From NCBI GenBank assembly GCA_037444575.1, contig JBBIME010000003.1, positions 1-64,000 on the forward strand: a stretch of 64,000 nucleotides of DNA, read 5' to 3'. Positions 60,287-64,000 of this stretch are shown here, piece by piece. Source of the DNA: Bacteriovorax sp037444575. GTDB lineage: Bacteria > Bdellovibrionota > Bacteriovoracia > Bacteriovoracales > Bacteriovoracaceae. The notes beneath the pieces are model-generated. The model was not told the origin of the DNA. It did not search any database and worked only from the letters and a program-made list of their open reading frames with translations. Within the stretch, counting starts at the first letter, position 1. Each line of letters opens with the position of its first letter. The position numbers and the translations under genes are program-made.

Positions 60287-62394
60287 AGCTTGACCTTTTT
60301 TAATCTCAAAGCATTAAAAACGACAGACACTGAGCTTAGGCTCATTGCCGCTGCTGCGATAATAGGACTTAATAACATCCCAAAAAAAGGATAGAGAATT
60401 CCAGCAGCAACAGGAACACCAATACTGTTATAAATAAATGCAAAGAAAAGATTTTGTTTGATATTTTTAAGAGTCTGCTCACTTAAAGAGCGAGCTCTGA
60501 CAATTCCCATCAGATCACCCTTTACCAGTGTAACTCCTGCGCTGTTCATCGCCACGTCAGTTCCTGTCCCCATAGCAATTCCCACAAGAGCTTGAGCAAG
60601 TGCGGGAGCATCGTTTATTCCATCTCCGGCCATGGCCACAAATTTTCCTTCATTTTGCATGGCCTTGATAATTTCTGCTTTCTTTTGGGGCAATACATCT
60701 GCAAAGAATAAATCCACTCCAACTTTTTTGGCGACGACTTCGGCAGTCTTGGCATTATCACCAGTAATCATCGCTATTTTTATTCCTAGACCCTGAAGCG
60801 TTTTTATAGCGAGTGGGGTTGTCTCCTTTATTGGATCACTGACACCAACAAAGCCAGCAAGTTCGCTATCAACAGCTACGAACATTACTGTTTGCCCATC
60901 TTCTCGAAGATCATCCATTTCTTTTTCAAAGTTTTTATAGTTTATAGAAAGGTCATCCATTAGTGATTTGTTTCCAATCGCAATTTTTTTTGATCCAACG
61001 ACGGATTGAATGCCTTTGCCTGTTATAGAAAAAAAATCTGAGACTGGAGCGAGTTCAATATTTCGCTCATTTGCTCCATTTACAATGGCCGTGGCAAGTG
61101 GGTGTTCACTTGCTTTTTCTAAGCTAGCAGCAAGAGAGAGCAGTTCGTTTTCATTAAGAGGGCCAACACTTTTAACAGAGATAAGTTTTGGCTTTCCAAT
61201 TGTAAGTGTGCCGGTCTTATCAACGACTAAAGTGTCCACCTTTCTTAGTTGCTCAATCGCTTCAGCGTTTCTAAAGAGAATTCCCATCGTTGCTCCTTTT
61301 CCTGTCGCAACCATAATGGACATTGGAGTCGCAAGGCCAAGAGCGCAGGGACAAGCGATGATTAAAACGGCAACAGCATTGACAATGGCGTGAGCAAGTT
61401 TTGGATCAGGTCCAACAAGTGACCACACTATTGCCGTTATGATTGCAATAAGAATAACTATTGGAACAAAATATCCAGAGACAGTGTCAGCGAGTTTTTG
61501 AATGGGGGCGCGAGAGCGTTGGGCCTCTGATACCATTTGAACAATTTGAGAAAGTAAAGTGTCCTTTCCGATCTTTTCTGCCTTCATAATAAAGGAGCCT
61601 GTTGCATTGATCGTAGCACCAACCACTTTGGAACCGATTATCTTTTCAACTGGTACAGGCTCTCCAGAAACCATCGATTCGTCTACAGAGGAAAAACCTT
61701 CAAGGACAATTCCATCTACCGGAATTTTTTCTCCAGGTTTTACCCGAAGATGATCATTAACAACCACTTGTTCGAGAAGTATATGTTCGTCCGAACCATC
61801 GGCATTAATTCGAATAGCAGTTTTAGGTGAGAGTCCAAGGAGGGCCTTAATGGCAGCACTTGTTTGACCTCTTGCTTTTAACTCTAAAACTTGTCCAAGT
61901 AAAATAAGAGTGACAATAACTGCAGCTGCCTCAAAGTAAAGTCCCACTTCATTCGTCATGGGATCTTTAAACGAATCAGGAAAAATATTAGGAATTAGTA
62001 CTGCGACTAAACTGTATCCATAAGCAACACCAGTACCAAGACCAATAAGTGTAAACATGTTTAAACTTTTATTTTTTAGTGATTGCCAGAATTTTACAAA
62101 GAACGGCCATCCTCCCCAAAGAACAACAGGTGTTGCCAATATAACTTCAATCCATTTCAAACTTTGAAGAAACGCTTCTTGATGAATAAGATGTCGTCCA
62201 CCCATTGTGATAAACAGCAAAGGCAAGCTTAAGGCCGTACTTATAAAAAACCTTTTAAGCATTAAAAGATATTCAGAATTATCTTCTTCGTTACTTTGGA
62301 CTTCATATGGTTCAAGTACCATTCCACAGATGGGACAATTGCCAGGTTCATTCCGTCGAATCTGTGTGTGCATGGGGCATGTGTATTCTTTCAT
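60283..62394 (-). CDS. copA: Cu(I)-exporting P1B-type ATPase
   Basis: The 703-aa product has a short N-terminal heavy-metal-binding domain (YTCPMHTQIRRNEPGNCPIC, about 4-23) and no CxxC HMA domain. It has the CPC metal site CPCALGLATP (about 348), DKTGTLT (about 391), the SEHPL motif, GDGINDAPALAQ and the TM7/TM8 signatures FIYNSIGVPVAAG and MSLSSVSV of P1B-1 pumps. It pumps Cu(I) to the periplasm, where CusABC removes it. It is the first gene of the minus-strand operon; its 130-bp upstream gap shows no CsoR-type site. Confidence 0.93.
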   Translation of the reverse strand: MKEYTCPMHTQIRRNEPGNCPICGMVLEPYEVQSNEEDNSEYLLMLKRFFISTALSLPLLFITMGGRHLIHQEAFLQSLKWIEVILATPVVLWGGWPFFVKFWQSLKNKSLNMFTLIGLGTGVAYGYSLVAVLIPNIFPDSFKDPMTNEVGLYFEAAAVIVTLILLGQVLELKARGQTSAAIKALLGLSPKTAIRINADGSDEHILLEQVVVNDHLRVKPGEKIPVDGIVLEGFSSVDESMVSGEPVPVEKIIGSKVVGATINATGSFIMKAEKIGKDTLLSQIVQMVSEAQRSRAPIQKLADTVSGYFVPIVILIAIITAIVWSLVGPDPKLAHAIVNAVAVLIIACPCALGLATPMSIMVATGKGATMGILFRNAEAIEQLRKVDTLVVDKTGTLTIGKPKLISVKSVGPLNENELLSLAASLEKASEHPLATAIVNGANERNIELAPVSDFFSITGKGIQSVVGSKKIAIGNKSLMDDLSINYKNFEKEMDDLREDGQTVMFVAVDSELAGFVGVSDPIKETTPLAIKTLQGLGIKIAMITGDNAKTAEVVAKKVGVDLFFADVLPQKKAEIIKAMQNEGKFVAMAGDGINDAPALAQALVGIAMGTGTDVAMNSAGVTLVKGDLMGIVRARSLSEQTLKNIKQNLFFAFIYNSIGVPVAAGILYPFFGMLLSPIIAAAAMSLSSVSVVFNALRLKKVKL

Positions 62395-62528
62395 TAGACT
62401 CCGTAGAAAACTCTACACCTTTGTGCGAGTTTAATTTGTATTTTTCTAAAAGCCCATAGTGATGGACATTGTTAAACTCATACATAGAAAAATCAAATAC
62501 ACTAATTTTAAAATATTTATTTTTTTAC

Positions 62529-62873
62529 TTATTGTTTTTCAACAATTGTACCTTCACCAAACTTAACGTTATTGTCGAACTTCACAACTGAATAATGATC
62601 GTTAATTAATTCCGTTACTACACCAGAACCAATTTTTACTTTTTGGCATTGAGCATAGTTACCAGAGCGACTAAGTCGACTAGTTTCTTTATTACAAACA
62701 TTTTGAAAAGCTGTAACTTTGTCTCCAACTTTTACTTCTTTATCTCCCATACAAACATGAGCTTCCGTGTCACTGATTTTCATAGCAACACTTCCCCTCA
62801 TTGTTGAATGAGTTGCACAGCCCACTAGATTTGCAATTAGTAAAAATGATAGAAAAATTTTCATTGACTTCAT
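62529..62873 (-). CDS. small lipoprotein, 114 aa
   Basis: GGGAG is correctly placed before the ATG at 62873. The lipobox LVGC (about 16-19) is followed by a repeated beta-type unit (CMGDKEVKVGDKVTAFQNVC, then CQKVKIGSGVVTELINDHYSVVKF). Four Cys could form disulfides or bind metal. It faces csoR2 across an operator-bearing gap, so it may be copper-regulated. The function is unknown. Confidence 0.7.
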   Translation of the reverse strand: MKSMKIFLSFLLIANLVGCATHSTMRGSVAMKISDTEAHVCMGDKEVKVGDKVTAFQNVCNKETSRLSRSGNYAQCQKVKIGSGVVTELINDHYSVVKFDNNVKFGEGTIVEKQ

Positions 62874-62913
62874 TAAGATCTCCCGTAAAACTATTAATCG
62901 ATTATTGATACGT

Positions 62914-62930
62914 TACCCCCCCTAGGGTAT
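62914..62930. promoter_or_regulatory. CsoR-type operator 2
   Basis: TACCCCCCCTAGGGTAT is a G/C-tract palindrome of the CsoR operator type, lying between the divergent lipoprotein gene and csoR2, 36 bp before the latter's start. It mirrors operator 1 in position relative to its repressor gene. Confidence 0.65.
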
Positions 62931-62965
62931 ATTGTGAAGGGGAAATTATTACAAAAACAGGTGTT

Positions 62966-63292
62966 ATGAAAAGTAAGAAAGTTTCAAAAATTAAAAAATA
63001 CCATGAATCACATAATCACCCATGTCACCATGTTCATCTTAAACAATTAGCTAGAGTTAAAGGACAAGTTGAAGGCGTAGAAAAAATGATAAATGAGGGA
63101 AGGTACTGTGTTGATATTATCAATCAGTTGAAAGCAATTAGTGCAGGATTGAAGGTTATTGAATCGGCCATATTTGATTCTCATTTAAAAAGTTGTGTGA
63201 AAGAAGCATTTTCTTCTAAAAATGATAGTGATATCCAAATGAAAATAGATGAAATAAATAAGTTAGTTTATGGAACTAAATCTAGAAAATAG
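62966..63292 (+). CDS. csoR: CsoR-family copper-sensing repressor 2
   Basis: The 108-aa DUF156 protein has the ligand Cys in RYCVDIINQ and His/Cys in SHLKSCV, with a basic KQLARVKGQVEGVEKMI helix. It carries the same His/Cys-rich N-terminal tail (SHNHPCHHVHLK) as copy 1. The two are clearly paralogous but diverged, so they may respond to different metals or levels. It is 25 nt before the YtkA-like gene. Confidence 0.88.
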   Translation: MKSKKVSKIKKYHESHNHPCHHVHLKQLARVKGQVEGVEKMINEGRYCVDIINQLKAISAGLKVIESAIFDSHLKSCVKEAFSSKNDSDIQMKIDEINKLVYGTKSRK

Positions 63293-63317
63293 ATATTTAT
63301 TATAACGGGAGGTTTCG

Positions 63318-63782
63318 ATGTCTTCATTCGTAAAAGCTTTAAAATTCTGGTCATTTCTTACATTGGCATTAATTAGCTTTTTTGGACTTATTCAGGGCAC
63401 TGCTTACTCGGCTCAAACGACACAAGTTATACCTTTTTTTGGTGGAAAAGTTGTCGCTTCAGTTAGTTGGATGTCTCAGCCATCAACTTCAAAAGCAACT
63501 CAACTAAAAGTAGAATTAACAGATTCAGTAGGACATCCGTACGATATCGATCCATCGTTAGTCTCAGTTGGTCTTTTTATGCCAGAAATGCCCGACATGG
63601 GAGTTGAAGAGCAAAACGTAGTTTCCCTGAATGATGCTTCAGGAAGTCCAGTTTCAGGGAGTTTTGTAGCCACTGATGTTAGCTTTTCAATGCAAGGAGA
63701 ATGGGAAGTTCGATTGACTCTTCCAAATCCACAAGATCAAAAACAAACTGAAATGAAAAAATTCAATCAGGTTGTTAAATAG
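63318..63782 (+). CDS. secreted YtkA/FixH-like protein
   Basis: GGGAGG precedes the ATG. The signal peptide ends near AYSA-QTTQV. The 154-aa product is an Ig-like beta domain with LKVELTDSVGHPYDIDP, FMPEMPDMGVEEQ (a Met-rich MPxMPxMG block of YtkA-like proteins) and GEWEVRLTLP. Such domains are found in copper chaperone and FixH contexts. It is probably co-regulated with csoR2. Confidence 0.65.
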   Translation: MSSFVKALKFWSFLTLALISFFGLIQGTAYSAQTTQVIPFFGGKVVASVSWMSQPSTSKATQLKVELTDSVGHPYDIDPSLVSVGLFMPEMPDMGVEEQNVVSLNDASGSPVSGSFVATDVSFSMQGEWEVRLTLPNPQDQKQTEMKKFNQVVK

Positions 63783-63799
63783 GGCACACTTTTGCGGGG

Positions 63800-64000
63800 C
63801 TACTGCATTTTTGCATGTATCTCAGCTCCGCAATATAGTCCTCCCTCCTGCTTGTAAGCACAACGAACTGGAACTAGTTTCAAGTTTAGGGTTGGACGTA
63901 CTGAAAGAGCAAATCCCGCTTCAAATTCCTGACAATACTTTCCTTCACAACCAACTTCGCCTTCAATTGTTGTATTCGGAGCTATATCAACAACACTGGC
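63800..64000 (-). CDS. partial protein running off the right edge
   Basis: On the minus strand the frame is open from the window end to TAG at 63800-63802. It reads a Cys-rich C terminus with CEGKYCQEFEAGFALSVRP, RCAYKQEGGLYCGAE and final HAKMQ. Alternating polar/hydrophobic strands suggest an exported beta-barrel or beta-sandwich. The start lies beyond the window and no family can be named. Confidence 0.6.
   Translation of the reverse strand, partial: ASVVDIAPNTTIEGEVGCEGKYCQEFEAGFALSVRPTLNLKLVPVRCAYKQEGGLYCGAEIHAKMQ

Overview
The window is AT-rich chromosomal or large-plasmid DNA from a Gram-negative bacterium. Genes are tightly packed into overlapping operons, with many signal peptides, lipoproteins and outer-membrane barrels. 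Two TIGR02147/DUF4423-type regulators, a family concentrated in Bdellovibrionota and Fibrobacteres, each sit beside a small secreted protein. With the low GC, this points to a Bacteriovorax/Peredibacter-like member of Bdellovibrionota. That assignment is an inference from gene content. No rRNA, tRNA or CRISPR array was seen.

Left part (1-14.5 kb): a decayed IS5-type transposase; short repeats; an operon of three secreted coiled-coil proteins; then a compact six-gene unit made of an OppA-like binding protein, a sensor kinase, an NtrC-type activator, an alpha/beta hydrolase, a small exported protein and an ICMT-like methyltransferase. It is followed by a TIGR02147 regulator and a secreted protein with an HHEFAG motif. 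An XRE repressor faces a one-TM small protein across a clear repressor/promoter switch. A small serine recombinase and a recombinase-domain protein lie next to it.

Rhs block (14.5-21.6 kb): a 416-aa unknown protein is translationally coupled to a 1836-aa SpvB/VCBS/Rhs (TcB/C-like) polymorphic-toxin-type protein. A candidate immunity peptide and a decayed rhs core remnant follow. An orphan copy of the rhs 3' core with a different tail and a different downstream membrane protein lies at 42.7-44.2 kb, so about 730 bp of near-identical direct repeat flanks some 22 kb of accessory DNA.

Accessory island (21.6-45.5 kb): a complete type III CBASS operon (CdnC, HORMA Cap7, TRIP13-like Cap6, NucC) with its catalytic residues intact; a second TIGR02147 regulator pair; a GC-rich cluster of four palindromes; and a conjugation-type T4SS operon (large lipoprotein, VirB2, B3, B4, B5, B6, a possible B8, B9, B10, a B7-like lipoprotein, VirD4). 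This is followed by a Replic_Relax-like protein, a 124-nt nested inverted repeat that looks like an oriT or replication origin, a basic small protein, SSB, Xis-like and tyrosine integrase genes. This is an integrative and conjugative element, or part of one. No VirB1, VirB11 or canonical relaxase was seen. Two ORF6N proteins, each followed by related palindromes and by one copy of a ~105-bp direct repeat, border the orphan rhs cassette.

Right part (45.5-64 kb): a copper/silver resistance and redox island. It has two CsoR-type repressors, each with a palindromic GGGTAT-type operator just upstream, FMN-binding-like and haem-binding proteins, porin-like proteins, and a long minus-strand operon copA-cusC-cusB-cusA followed by a P2-type cation ATPase and a PfkB sugar kinase. 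The window ends inside another minus-strand gene.
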